This document shows, piece by piece, positions 26,912 to 37,521 of a stretch of DNA of 64,000 nt. Origin of the DNA: an uncultured Alcanivorax sp. (lineage in GTDB: Bacteria > Pseudomonadota > Gammaproteobacteria > Pseudomonadales > Alcanivoracaceae); assembly GCF_947258575.1 (NCBI RefSeq), contig NZ_CAMYIV010000009.1, forward strand, positions 1-64,000, given 5' to 3'. The notes beneath the pieces were generated by a model, which saw only the letters and a list, made by a program, of their open reading frames with translations, did not search any database and was not told the DNA's origin. Position 1 is the stretch's first letter, and every line of letters starts with the position of its first letter. Made by a program: the position numbers and the translations under genes.

Positions 26912-27650
26912 GAAAGCCATTTGCCTGCATGGCGTGCCAGCTGGCCTTCTTGTGCTGCGCCGGCTCCGCCAACATTTCTGCCAGGCTGCTGACCACCAGT
27001 GCCGGGCGACCACCTAACTCGACGGGTTGATAGCGGGGCTGATCAAACAGCGCCTCACTGAGCGCCTCCGGCAAGCACAGCAATACGCGCTCGCCACCCG
27101 CCTGCTCACACAGGCCGGCAATAAAGGCCGAAAGCGCCTGCGCCGCTTCTTCTGCGGGCATGGGCTGTTCAGTCAGTGGACAGAAGAAACGCCGCGGACG
27201 CTGAGGCCGTGCCTGGAACAGGGCCAACAAGTTGGCCATCAGCGGCGCCTCAAAGCGTCCCAGCCCCGGGGCCTGGCTGTCTTCCTGGGCGCATAGCAAC
27301 CAGGTATCGCCACCTAGATGGGCTTCCAGGGTAAAGGTCAGCCCCTTGCCTCTGGCGACTGCCGGTGCGGTTGGCGCGGGTTCCTGAGTATCGGTGGTGG
27401 CTTTGGCCGGCGGCGAACTCTGTGGAGCCTCCTGAACCGGCGCCTCACTGACAACCGGGGCCGCTGTCGGCGGCTGTGCCGAGGCGGGTGCTTCCTGGGC
27501 GGGCGCGGCTGATGCCGGTGCTGCCGGCTGTTCTTCCTCGTCCTCCCAGTCCAGCAGCGGCGAGGACGCGGCACCGGGCAACGGCGCCCTGGCCACCCAG
27601 GGCGTCAGCCCCAGGGCTTTCAGGTAGTGCTGTCGCTGGGCTTCATTCAT
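26901..27650 (-). CDS. HolD-like protein (candidate DNA polymerase III psi subunit)
   Basis: 249 residues. The N-terminus, RQHYLKALGLTPWVARAPLPGA, resembles the E. coli psi N-terminus that binds the clamp loader (LQQLGITQW...RRPGAL). A low-complexity Ala/Pro linker (about 40-98) separates it from a folded C-terminal part (LLCAQEDSQ...LGGRPALVVSSLAEMLAEP). In P. aeruginosa the cryptic psi subunit is, as I recall, encoded next to rimI, and this gene overlaps rimI here. Assignment rests on the N-terminal motif and synteny. Ala/Pro linkers often cause automatic misnaming as TonB-like. Confidence 0.65.
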   Translation of the reverse strand: MNEAQRQHYLKALGLTPWVARAPLPGAASSPLLDWEDEEEQPAAPASAAPAQEAPASAQPPTAAPVVSEAPVQEAPQSSPPAKATTDTQEPAPTAPAVARGKGLTFTLEAHLGGDTWLLCAQEDSQAPGLGRFEAPLMANLLALFQARPQRPRRFFCPLTEQPMPAEEAAQALSAFIAGLCEQAGGERVLLCLPEALSEALFDQPRYQPVELGGRPALVVSSLAEMLAEPAQHKKASWHAMQANGFHGE

Positions 27651-27676
27651 GGGGCGCTCCGCAACGGCTTGCAGGC

Positions 27677-27739
27677 CTCACGCACACACGTCATGCCTGA
27701 CAGCGGCGTGCTGGCATGTTGCGTGACGCTTGCTACGTT
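27677..27739. repeat. Heptad inverted element H10 (degenerate)
   Basis: The left arm 27677-27704 has CTCACGC, ACACACG, TCATGCC and TGACAGC. The right arm 27705-27739 has GGCGTGC, TGGCATG, TTGCGTG, ACGCTTG and CTACGTT, in part the inverse of the left arm (GGCATG shared). There is almost no spacer. It fills the whole gap between the psi-like gene and leuA. Confidence 0.5.
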
Positions 27740-27741
27740 CT

Positions 27742-29289
27742 TCATACATCCGCCGCCTGCGGGTGAGCCCGTTCCAGGCCCGCCGCAAAATGGTTAAGCG
27801 CATTCAGGTAGGCCTTGGCGGAAGCGGTGATGATATCCACGTCGGCGCCGTGGCCATTGACGATCCGCCCGCCTTTTTCCAGTCGTACCGTCACTTCACC
27901 CTGGCTGTCAGTGCCGGCGGTGATGGCATTCACCGAGTACAGCTGCAGGATGCTATGGCTTTCCGCCAGCATCTCGATGGCCTTGAAGGCCGCATCCACA
28001 GGCCCGGCCCCAGTGGACGTAGCTTCCCGTTCCTTCCCATCGATAGCCAGCACGATACGGGCTTCCGGCGTTTCACCGGTACGCGCGGTGGCTTCCAGCA
28101 GAACCAGTTTGAAGCGCTCTTCTTCGGCGGCTTTCTTGGTGTCGCTGACCAGGGCCTGCAGATCCTCATCGAACACTTCGTGTTTCTTGTCAGCCAGATC
28201 CTTGAAGCGCTGGAAGGCTTCGTTCATGGCCGCTTCCGAGGCAAAGGTGATGCCCAGCTCGTCCAGACGGGCGCGGAAAGCGGCACGGCCGGAGTGCTTG
28301 CCCAGCACCATGCGGTTGGTATGCCAGCCCACATCCTCGGCAGACATGATCTCGTAGGTCTCGCGGTGTTTGAGCACCCCGTCCTGGTGGATACCGGACT
28401 CGTGGGCAAAGGCATTGGCACCGACGATGGCCTTGTTGGGCTGCACCGGGAAGCCGGTGATCTGCGACACCATTTTCGAGGTGGGTACGATCTCTTTGGC
28501 ATTGATGCCGGTATCCACATTGAACAGATCCTGGCGGGTGCGTACCGCCATGACAATCTCTTCCAGAGACGCATTGCCGGCCCGTTCGCCAAGGCCGTTG
28601 ATGGTGCATTCCACCTGCCGGGCGCCGGCCTGGACCGCGGCCAGGGAGTTGGCCACCGCCAGCCCCAGGTCGTTATGGCAGTGCACCGAGAACACCGCCT
28701 TGTCGGCATTGGGGATACGAGCCAGCAGCTGGCCAATGGTATGGCCATATTGTTCCGGAATGGCATAGCCCACGGTGTCGGGGATGTTGATGGTGGTGGC
28801 ACCGGCGTCGATCACCGCCTCGATAATGCGGCAGAGGAAATCCAGCTCGGAGCGACCGGCATCCTCGCAGGAAAATTCCACATCGCCCATGTGATTGCGG
28901 GCATGCTTCACCGCCGCCACTGCATGCTCGACTACCTGATCCGGCTCTAACCGCAGCTTGTGCTGCATATGAATGGGGCTGGTGGCGAGGAAGGTGTGAA
29001 TTCGCCCGGACTCGGCCCCGGCCAGCGCTTCCGCAGCGCGATCGATATCCGACGCCTTGGCGCGGGCCAGCGAGCAAATGGTGGATTCGCGCACGGTATC
29101 GGCAATGGCCTTCACCGACAGGAAATCCCCCTGGCTGGCGATAGCAAAACCGGCCTCGATCACATCCACCTTCATGCGCTCCAGAGCCTTGGCGATACGC
29201 AGCTTCTCGTCCTGATCCATGGTGGCACCGGGGCTCTGCTCACCATCACGCAGGGTGGTATCGAAAATAATCAGGCGCTCTTTGCTCAT
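27742..29289 (-). CDS. leuA: 2-isopropylmalate synthase
   Basis: A 515-residue enzyme condensing acetyl-CoA with 2-oxoisovalerate, the first committed step of leucine synthesis. The N-terminal HMGL-like TIM barrel has [16 protein letters not shown] (residues 9-24) and the metal-binding HCHNDLG. The C-terminal LeuA dimer/regulatory domain (about 390-515, with [13 protein letters not shown]) supports leucine feedback control. Full length for the bacterial LeuA group. Single gene, followed by element H10. Confidence 0.96.
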   Translation of the reverse strand: MSKERLIIFDTTLRDGEQSPGATMDQDEKLRIAKALERMKVDVIEAGFAIASQGDFLSVKAIADTVRESTICSLARAKASDIDRAAEALAGAESGRIHTFLATSPIHMQHKLRLEPDQVVEHAVAAVKHARNHMGDVEFSCEDAGRSELDFLCRIIEAVIDAGATTINIPDTVGYAIPEQYGHTIGQLLARIPNADKAVFSVHCHNDLGLAVANSLAAVQAGARQVECTINGLGERAGNASLEEIVMAVRTRQDLFNVDTGINAKEIVPTSKMVSQITGFPVQPNKAIVGANAFAHESGIHQDGVLKHRETYEIMSAEDVGWHTNRMVLGKHSGRAAFRARLDELGITFASEAAMNEAFQRFKDLADKKHEVFDEDLQALVSDTKKAAEEERFKLVLLEATARTGETPEARIVLAIDGKEREATSTGAGPVDAAFKAIEMLAESHSILQLYSVNAITAGTDSQGEVTVRLEKGGRIVNGHGADVDIITASAKAYLNALNHFAAGLERAHPQAADV

Positions 29290-29332
29290 CGTTATCTCTC
29301 TCTGGCGGGTGAGCCATCCAGCTCACCGAGCT

Positions 29333-29360
29333 GTAGGAGCTATGCTTGCATGGCTCCTAC
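29333..29360. repeat. Solitary REP-like palindrome
   Basis: GTAGGAGC, then TATGCTTGCAT, then GCTCCTAC: one nearly symmetric hairpin, unlike the paired units elsewhere. Its GCTTGC centre resembles the GTGG-type unit at 45454, so it looks like a hybrid of the two REP types. It lies in the 101-bp gap upstream of the leuA start. Confidence 0.7.
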
Positions 29361-29390
29361 GGTGATTTGTCGTTGTGGTATCGCTCAATT

Positions 29391-31118
29391 CTACACCAGT
29401 CGCAGGGTGCGCAGCACGGCTTCGCGCAGGGCCTCACCCGCCTCTCGCCCGGCGATCCCCTCGGCCAGGCGGATCTTTTTGCCATCCACCTCGGCGATCA
29501 GCGTCATGTACTCGGTCTGGCGGCCATTGCTGGTGCTGCTCATACCGGTCTTCAGCACCACTTGCTCTGCCCGCAGCAACTGGCCCTTGCGGGTGAACAG
29601 CGGGACACCCAGCCAGCGGCGCAGGCTGCGCACTTCGCCACCGCGCACCCACACATCCAGCCCCCGCCCCAGGGTGAACAGGGTACTGCCGACAATGGCA
29701 TAGCCGATCAGCCCGAAAATACTACCCATGAGGTACAACATGAAACCTTCGCTGGCGGCGGCGATAAAGAGCCCGGTGCCCACGGCAGCGAAGATGCCAC
29801 CAAACACCAGCAGCGCCAGCTTCATGCCCAGGTGCCGACCTGGGCGGCTTTCCAGGTGCAGGCCCTGGCCGGTCTGCTCCACCCGGATCTGTTCGTTGGC
29901 AGATTCCAGCGCCTCGACTTCCCGCTCGCGCTGGTCGGCCATGACGTGGGACTCCGGCAGACGAAAACGACTCTCGCCCTCCCCCGCCACCACCGGGATA
30001 TCCCAGCTACGTTTCAGCTTGCGACCGTCAACCATGCCCTCCAGCTCGACTCGCCAGCAGATATAATTGCGACCGCTACCGGAGGACGGCGGCTGTTCCG
30101 CCGGCACATCGAAACAGAACAGGATATCGCTACCCTGCTGGGTAGGCTGGCACAGAGCGCGCTGGTCGGTCTGCCAGAGGATGTCTTCCACGGTCTTGCG
30201 GTCTTTGCCACTACCGCTTTCGCGGCCACGGATGCAGCTCAGCCACACATCCATATCCGTCTCACGGGGCAACGCCTTGCCCAGGTGGATGGAGCCACCC
30301 ACCTGACCACCGGCATGGCCCGGCTCCGGGTCCAGCTGCAGAGGTGTGGGGCCGAAGAACTGGTAATTACTGCGCATTTTCCAGCCCGACCAGGCAATAC
30401 CGGCGCCCACGGCGGGAAACAGCAGCACCATCAGAATCGCGTAGTCACCGCGACTGACCTTGTCCCAGACCGCCAGATAGGCCGGCGATGGTAGCAGGAT
30501 AAAGATGGCGCCGAAGCCAACCAGAAACCAGTGGCCGGATTTTTCCTTGCTGTGGTACTGCCCCCCTTCTGCCAGATCGGCCTTGCCCTTGCTGCCCCGG
30601 TTGAACAGGAACATCAGGCCGCCACCCACCAAGGCAAACACGCCGCCGAAGGCCAGGCCAAACACCAATGATCCCCAGCGCAGAGTGCGATCCAGAAAAG
30701 CCTCGGACGGATTCGCCGGGTTGACCCAGGCCATGACGGTTCGCCCCCGGGAGCGAGCGGACTCCAGTCGGCTGGCCAGACGCTGCCAGTAATCGTCGAA
30801 ATTATCGCTGCCACCGTACTGACTCACGGTATGACTGGAATAGCTGCGCCCCTGATACTCATAGCGATAGCTGGCGCTGACACTATAAGTCGTCGAGCCA
30901 TCCGAATAATTGCGATTGAGGGTACTGCTCAGCACCGTGGCCGGCACCCGCTCCCAACTGCCGGATTGCCAGTATTGAAAGGCCGGTTTAAGCCCCACAA
31001 AAAACATCACCGCCAAACCCGCCACCAGAAAAACGCCGGGAAAGAGTATTGTCATGCAGCCCGAGGCTTTATTGTCTTTCTGCGTTTCCTGTTCTGCGTT
31101 TTCTGCCGTATTCGACAC
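29391..31118 (-). CDS. DUF3592-containing membrane protein
   Basis: 575 residues from GTG 31118, which has GGGGGA about 7 nt upstream; this overlaps the rhombosortase gene by 50 bp. ATG 31055, after that gene's stop, is the alternative. Hydrophobic segments occur near residues 26-45, 155-180, 215-270 and, as a pair, about 430-480. The first periplasmic part (WERVPATVLSSTLNRN..., YRYEYQGRSYSSHTV) is DUF3592-like. A long soluble region with IHLGKALPRE and WRVELEGMVDGRKLKRSWDIPV follows. Function unknown; operon with the rhombosortase. Confidence 0.7.
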   Translation of the reverse strand: MSNTAENAEQETQKDNKASGCMTILFPGVFLVAGLAVMFFVGLKPAFQYWQSGSWERVPATVLSSTLNRNYSDGSTTYSVSASYRYEYQGRSYSSHTVSQYGGSDNFDDYWQRLASRLESARSRGRTVMAWVNPANPSEAFLDRTLRWGSLVFGLAFGGVFALVGGGLMFLFNRGSKGKADLAEGGQYHSKEKSGHWFLVGFGAIFILLPSPAYLAVWDKVSRGDYAILMVLLFPAVGAGIAWSGWKMRSNYQFFGPTPLQLDPEPGHAGGQVGGSIHLGKALPRETDMDVWLSCIRGRESGSGKDRKTVEDILWQTDQRALCQPTQQGSDILFCFDVPAEQPPSSGSGRNYICWRVELEGMVDGRKLKRSWDIPVVAGEGESRFRLPESHVMADQREREVEALESANEQIRVEQTGQGLHLESRPGRHLGMKLALLVFGGIFAAVGTGLFIAAASEGFMLYLMGSIFGLIGYAIVGSTLFTLGRGLDVWVRGGEVRSLRRWLGVPLFTRKGQLLRAEQVVLKTGMSSTSNGRQTEYMTLIAEVDGKKIRLAEGIAGREAGEALREAVLRTLRLV

Positions 31119-31680
31119 CCGTGATTCCCCCAAACAACAACACTCCGGCCAGGGCACCGTACAGGTGGGCATTCACATAGACCCGCCCGTCGATCCAGCT
31201 ACGGAGATAGTTCACGTCATAGCCTGCCTGCTGCTCACTGACAATGCGCCCGGCGATCACCAGCAACACCAGTGAATGCAACCAGGGATTCCCCCGCCAG
31301 CCCTGCAGCAGGCAATAGACCAGCAAACCATGGAGGATACCGGACAGCCCCACATAGTGCTGCAAACCGGTATCCAGAAAATACAACGCCAGCCCGGTGA
31401 CCAGCCCACAAAACAGCAACCAGCTCCAGAAACGTGCCCGATCAAGCAGGTCCGTAAAGAAATAGCCGCACAGGACCAGACCGGCCAGATTGAGCAGCAT
31501 GTGCCAGTGATTGAGATGCACCAGATGGCAGGTCAGCAACCGCCAGACCTGCCCCTGTTCGATGGCCGAACGATCAAACGCCAGCCAGGGGTTCACCCAG
31601 GAATGCGCCAGACCCAGCACCACCATGGTGGCCACCACCAGGGCGAAGTGCGGGCGGAGTTTGTTGTCTCTGGGTTGCAT
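31069..31680 (-). CDS. Rhombosortase (rhomboid-family intramembrane protease)
   Basis: 203 residues from ATG 31680. Six hydrophobic segments, HLNHWHMLLN in the early region, and the active-site GLSGILHG at 111-118 with Ser113; the second catalytic His is probably in NAHLYG near the C-terminus. The pattern is that of rhombosortases, which process GlyGly-CTERM proteins at the inner membrane. I see no GlyGly-CTERM substrate in this window. The frame extends up to a TTG inside the heptad repeats, which I discount. Confidence 0.8.
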   Translation of the reverse strand: MQPRDNKLRPHFALVVATMVVLGLAHSWVNPWLAFDRSAIEQGQVWRLLTCHLVHLNHWHMLLNLAGLVLCGYFFTDLLDRARFWSWLLFCGLVTGLALYFLDTGLQHYVGLSGILHGLLVYCLLQGWRGNPWLHSLVLLVIAGRIVSEQQAGYDVNYLRSWIDGRVYVNAHLYGALAGVLLFGGITGVEYGRKRRTGNAERQ

Positions 31681-31713
31681 GGAGGTACCGGCTGAAATTG
31701 AAGGGGTATTAAG

Positions 31714-31872
31714 CCACAAGCTGCAAGCTGCAAGCTACAAGGCGCGGGATGGATTGTACCGATACTGGCAGACAGTGCCTGCGACCCCAAGTCAGCGGCG
31801 CGGCGCACGCGTTAGCGGTTTGGCTGCAACATCGAATCGCGATGCAGCTTGTAGCTTGAAACTTGTAGCTGC
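31714..31872. repeat. Heptad inverted element H5
   Basis: The left arm 31714-31741 has CCACAAG, CTGCAAG, CTGCAAG and CTACAAG. The right arm 31845-31872 has CAGCTTG, TAGCTTG, AAACTTG and TAGCTGC, the inverse of the left arm. The inner ends are GGCGCG and TCGCG-like. It lies between the rhombosortase start and the groESL terminator. Confidence 0.85.
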
Positions 31873-31874
31873 CT

Positions 31875-31910
31875 TTAAAAAAGAAAACCCCGCACAAGGC
31901 GGGGTTTTCT
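31875..31910 (-). terminator. groESL operon terminator, displaced by the intron
   Basis: AGAAAACCCCGC and GCGGGGTTTTCT around ACAAG, followed on the minus strand by six T. It lies immediately after the intron's 3' exon, so before intron insertion it would have sat about 30 bp from the groEL stop. Confidence 0.85.
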
Positions 31911-31977
31911 GTGGAGCGTATTACGAGGGGCTGATTGTCGGGTAAGGAGCGACCATTACTGGCCACCCCTCCCCTAA

Positions 31978-32011
31978 GAACCGTACGTGCGAGTTTCCCC
32001 GCATACGGCTC
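31978..32011 (-). ncRNA. Group II intron domain V
   Basis: A 34-nt hairpin with the AGC catalytic triad near its base (GAGCCGTATGCG pairing with CGCACGTACGGTTC) and a GAAA tetraloop. This is the catalytic core, and no base deviates from the common bacterial consensus I know. Confidence 0.93.
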
Positions 32012-32393
32012 AAGCCTTTGTTAACCCATCCCGAGAGATGAGCCAGCATCACAGTATTAGTGAGAGCGGGCACCGAGATTATTCTTTCGCTTACGTCTCG
32101 ATTGGTCTCGTACCCAGTACTCGACTTCAAGATAGCAAGCTTACGCCGGTCTACTCAGCACCCATCACAGTCAAACCCCCAAATAGCGTTGGGGCCAGTC
32201 CGCAGAAAGGGGCACAACCCCCGGCTACGTCCTTCCTACTAGCTCTCATCTTTGGTCCCCTTCTGACCGACACCTAAAGCGCTATCTCCAGGCGAAATTT
32301 GGGGACATTCAAAAGTTTGGTCAAAGTACGACCCTCCATTCGAACGCCCTTGGGGATCAAGAACACTACATACTGTATTTCAACACCCGGTCA

Positions 32394-34055
32394 TCAGCAA
32401 TATACTGATTGCGAGTGCACCTGCCGATGGCAGTTCGGATGCAGCAACACCAGATTATCCAGCTTGTCAGTACCGCCCTTATGCTGTTCGACCACATGGT
32501 GAATATTCCACCCGGTTTCCCGTGTGATCAGTTCGCGACAACAAGGACAGCGCTTCTCCTGCCGGAGCCAAAGCTGTAGCAACTTGGACTTCCCTTTCTC
32601 GCTGTTCTTCCAGAGATACGCCAGGCGTTCCTCGAAATAACCAGCAAAGGCGGGGTCGTACCGTGTCGCTTCGGCCTTGATCTTGATATGCCTTTTGATG
32701 GGCACATCACTGACGTAGCACAACGCATACCGTTTGCCTGTTGGGTCCATACCCTGGAATGTCCAGTTGCGCTGGCCGAGGGGGCGAAAATACTTGTTCT
32801 TCACCCACCGCTTCCGTCGATTGAGATGACGTCGGCGGCACCATTGCCACAGCATCTTCCAGATCCGATAGTCCACATAGTTGAACGTCGCTTTCGAGAC
32901 CACGTGCCGATGGTAGTTTGCCCAGCCTCGAATCTTGGGATTCAGAGTCTTGACGATCCACCACGCGGGCATGGTCTTGTGCGTGTCCAACACCGACTTC
33001 ACCTCGGCCAGAAACCGCTTCACGTTCTGTTGGGCAGGCTTTATCAAGCACTTCCCTCCATACTTGCGAATGTTCTGACCCAGAAAGTCGAACCCTTCCT
33101 CCACATGCGTCACCACCGTCTTCTCCGCAGACAAGGCAAGCCCTCGCTCCGCCATAAAGGCTTCGACAATGGGCCTGACCTCACTCTCCAGTAGCTCTTT
33201 CGAGATACCGGAGACAACGAAGTCGTCGGCGTAGCGCACATAGTTGACCTTGGTCCGGTAGCTGGCTTTGGTGTTTCGCTGCCCGAAAGCAGCTTCAAGC
33301 ACCTCTTCCAAACCATCCAGAGCCATGTTGGCCAAGACCGGCGAGATAATGCCGCCCTGAGGCGTTCCCGCGTGGGTCGGGTGTGTCCTACCGGATTCCA
33401 TGAACCCGGCTTTCAGCCATTTCCCGAGCACTGCCTTGTCCATAGGGACGTGAGACAGCAGCCAGTCATGGCTTATGTTGTCGAAACAACCCTGTATATC
33501 GGCCTCCAGCACCCACTGCGCCGAGCTTTTGCGACCAAGCACAACAAAACATTGCTCGATTGCGTCCGCCGTAGCGCGCAGGGGCCGGAAGCCGTATGAG
33601 TTACGATCCGCCGTGGTCTCGGACACCGGTTCCAGAGCCAGCAGGTATAACGCCTGCATGGCCCGGTCGTACATCGTCGGTATTCCCAAGGGACGGCGTT
33701 TGCCGTTGGCCTTCGGAATCCACACCCGCCGGAGCGGACGCGGCTTGTAGCCGTGTCGTTTCAGACGGTGGATCGCTCCCCATTTTGATGCTGGATTGTC
33801 CCAACATTCGCCATCGACACCCGGCGTCTTGCGACCCCGGTTTTCGGTGACCCGTTTTACCGCCAAGGCTTTGGCGGCGAACGAGCGGACCAGCAAGCGT
33901 TGCAGGGCTTTCACCCTCCTCCACTGCTGTTCCCGTGCTGCTTTCGCGATACGAGCCTGTAACCTCCTCACCCGACGATGACTGGTTTCCCAGTCAATCG
34001 TGTGCCAACTGGTGGCAGGGTGGGAGAATGCAGGCATCAATAACGATGCGTTCAT
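32394..34055 (-). CDS. ltrA: Group II intron reverse transcriptase/maturase with HNH endonuclease
   Basis: 553 residues from ATG 34055, which has GAGGAGG about 8 nt upstream; an upstream in-frame start is unsupported. Domain order: RVT_N-like start (about 15-95), reverse transcriptase with YADD at 275-278 and AGTPQGG upstream of it, group II maturase domain X (about 340-420), and an HNH domain (503-547, CPCC then HH, N and H ligands). All catalytic motifs are intact, so the element could be mobile. It lies in intron domain IV and is transcribed with groEL. Confidence 0.95.
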   Translation of the reverse strand: MNASLLMPAFSHPATSWHTIDWETSHRRVRRLQARIAKAAREQQWRRVKALQRLLVRSFAAKALAVKRVTENRGRKTPGVDGECWDNPASKWGAIHRLKRHGYKPRPLRRVWIPKANGKRRPLGIPTMYDRAMQALYLLALEPVSETTADRNSYGFRPLRATADAIEQCFVVLGRKSSAQWVLEADIQGCFDNISHDWLLSHVPMDKAVLGKWLKAGFMESGRTHPTHAGTPQGGIISPVLANMALDGLEEVLEAAFGQRNTKASYRTKVNYVRYADDFVVSGISKELLESEVRPIVEAFMAERGLALSAEKTVVTHVEEGFDFLGQNIRKYGGKCLIKPAQQNVKRFLAEVKSVLDTHKTMPAWWIVKTLNPKIRGWANYHRHVVSKATFNYVDYRIWKMLWQWCRRRHLNRRKRWVKNKYFRPLGQRNWTFQGMDPTGKRYALCYVSDVPIKRHIKIKAEATRYDPAFAGYFEERLAYLWKNSEKGKSKLLQLWLRQEKRCPCCRELITRETGWNIHHVVEQHKGGTDKLDNLVLLHPNCHRQVHSQSVYC

Positions 34056-35147
34056 CTTGCTATCCTCCTCAGATTGGAACCCGAGAAGGCGCAGACGCAT
34101 TTCCCCTGAGGGCGCAGTCCACACCCTCAGGGCACATTGTTTAACCGGGCAACAAGAGACTTGTTACGTCGGCATTCTTTCAGGCGGTTTTACCTGCCTT
34201 CACGCGATCAAAGACCAGATGGAAGTCTGCACGCTTTCGCGTCGGGGCAAATCTCGAACCCCTATCCCGCCCATTACAGGCAAGCATTCGCTTTCTCCAT
34301 CCTCCTTTACCCGCACCTCCATCAGCTTCCCTTGCGGTCCACCTGCCGGATGAATCCAGGCGAAGATACGGGTTTACCGTGTTCCGTGTCTGTCACACGG
34401 ACGGGTTAGGTCCTGCCTATCCACCGGTGGCTCAGTGTCGACGTATCCCCAGATGTAAGAGGGATAGCCAGCCACACACCATTTTGGTCGAAGCCTGTCA
34501 GCAACTTTGGCTCCATGCGGTTGACGGTGTTTATCAGCAGTTCACTTACGTTGACCCTACCGTCCAGCCTAGCGTCTCATCCGCCTGTTGCTGGCAGAAT
34601 CTCCGGCTACCCTCACGGGCAAACCAGACCACAGAGTGGGACTACATTGTCAGGGCGCTTCGCACCTTGCCGTTACCAGCAACGCACTGCCCATAGGCTA
34701 CTGTTGGTCGAACAACAGGTTTCGCTTTCACACCTGATAGCTGCGTGAACGAAACAATGACAGAAACGGCTTACACCGAAAGGTGCCAGCGCGTTCTTCC
34801 AGACACGGGAATCCACGTTTATGGCCGAGGCCAAGAAACGTTTGAGGGCAGGAAGCCCAAGAGGATTAAATGCACGGGAAAAGCAATGGAGGCATGCATA
34901 CGCATACCCCCACCACTTCTCGGATGCACATTCATCGGTCTTCACCGAATAAACGTTCATCCCATTGGCATGGGAAGCCGTTTAGCCAGACAGGGTCCAG
35001 CTGGGTATTACTCCCTGAGGGAGATACCCGGCGCCGGATCGAAGACCCGATCACCGGGTAAGGAATACGCTATTTTCTGCGGTTAAATGGGAGCGGAGCC
35101 CCCGAAGTAGCCCGCAAAGGCTAGCAACCTCGCGACTTCACGTCGCA
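34056..35147 (-). other. Intron 5' ribozyme region (domains I-III)
   Basis: About 1.1 kb of structured RNA between the 5' splice site and the maturase gene, longer than the 500-700 nt usual for bacterial introns. It contains the candidate EBS1 about 690 nt from the 5' end. A 95-codon minus-strand frame (34673-34960) falls inside and is not supported as a gene. Confidence 0.7.
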
Positions 35148-36797
<1,650 letters not shown>

Positions 36798-36876
36798 TTA
36801 CCTCTGCAAATCTTTACCCCGGAATGGGGTGAATGCCCTTGCGGGCGTTCATGTTCTTGCTCTTGGCCTGCGGCAC

Positions 36877-37167
36877 TTAGCCTTCGACGACGGCCAGAAT
36901 TTCAGCTTCGCTCATGATCAGCAATTCTTCGCCGTCCACCTTCACGGTGTTACCGGCGTACTGACCGAAGATCACCTTGTCACCGGCTTTCACGTCCAGC
37001 GGACGCACATCTCCGCTATCGGTGATTTTGCCGTTACCCACCGCGATCACTTCGCCGCGGGACGGCTTCTCGGCAGCGGAACCGGGCAGCACAATACCGC
37101 CGGCGGTCTTGGTTTCTTCCTCTTCACGGCGAACCAGCACGCGATCATGCAAAGGACGGATGCTCAT
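36877..37167 (-). CDS. groES: Co-chaperonin GroES (10 kDa)
   Basis: A 96-residue lid of the GroEL chamber. Signature [29 protein letters not shown] at the start and the mobile loop around residues 17-32. Strong AAGGAAAA ribosome-binding site. First gene of the operon behind the CIRCE-regulated promoter. Confidence 0.98.
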   Translation of the reverse strand: MSIRPLHDRVLVRREEEETKTAGGIVLPGSAAEKPSRGEVIAVGNGKITDSGDVRPLDVKAGDKVIFGQYAGNTVKVDGEELLIMSEAEILAVVEG

Positions 37168-37237
37168 TTTTCCTTAAACTCCCAGTTTTAGTTCTGATGA
37201 CATCCAAGCTCGCGGAAGCGAAGCTCGGCAGTCCGAA

Positions 37238-37291
37238 TTAGCACTCTAACGAGTCGAGTGCTAATCATAGTAATGATGCCAGTGCAGTCAA
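37238..37291 (-). promoter_or_regulatory. groESL promoter with perfect CIRCE operator
   Basis: CIRCE: TTAGCACTC (37238-37246), 9-bp spacer, GAGTGCTAA (37256-37264), with no mismatch. On the minus strand a sigma-70 promoter with -35 TTGACT (37291-37286), a 16-bp spacer and -10 TATGAT (37269-37264) abuts it, so the operator covers the transcription start. This predicts repression by HrcA, encoded outside the window. Confidence 0.92.
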
Positions 37292-37521
37292 TAGGGAAAG
37301 TGACCTTTGAAAGCGCCTGTCCCGCGACCGCCTGCAGGACACAGGAGTGGGGCCACAGCGCCGGGTTTCAAGGGGGGCGACGAAAAATCCTTTGCCGGGT
37401 CAGGCAACCCGGGAGTGTCGTTTGCCGTTTTTGCGAGTCACTGAGCAATCCGGTCATTGGCCAGGCAGGGTCAGCCCACCATAATCCGGGCCATCGTGAA
37501 CCGACATTGCAAGGAATCACC

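Noticed and set aside
31681-31719. Upstream extension of the rhombosortase to 31719
   Set aside because: Starts from a TTG inside the heptad repeat arm; ATG 31680 gives a normal family length.
34673-34960. 95-codon minus-strand ORF inside the intron
   Set aside because: Lies in the structured ribozyme region, has no clear ribosome-binding site and no recognisable domain.
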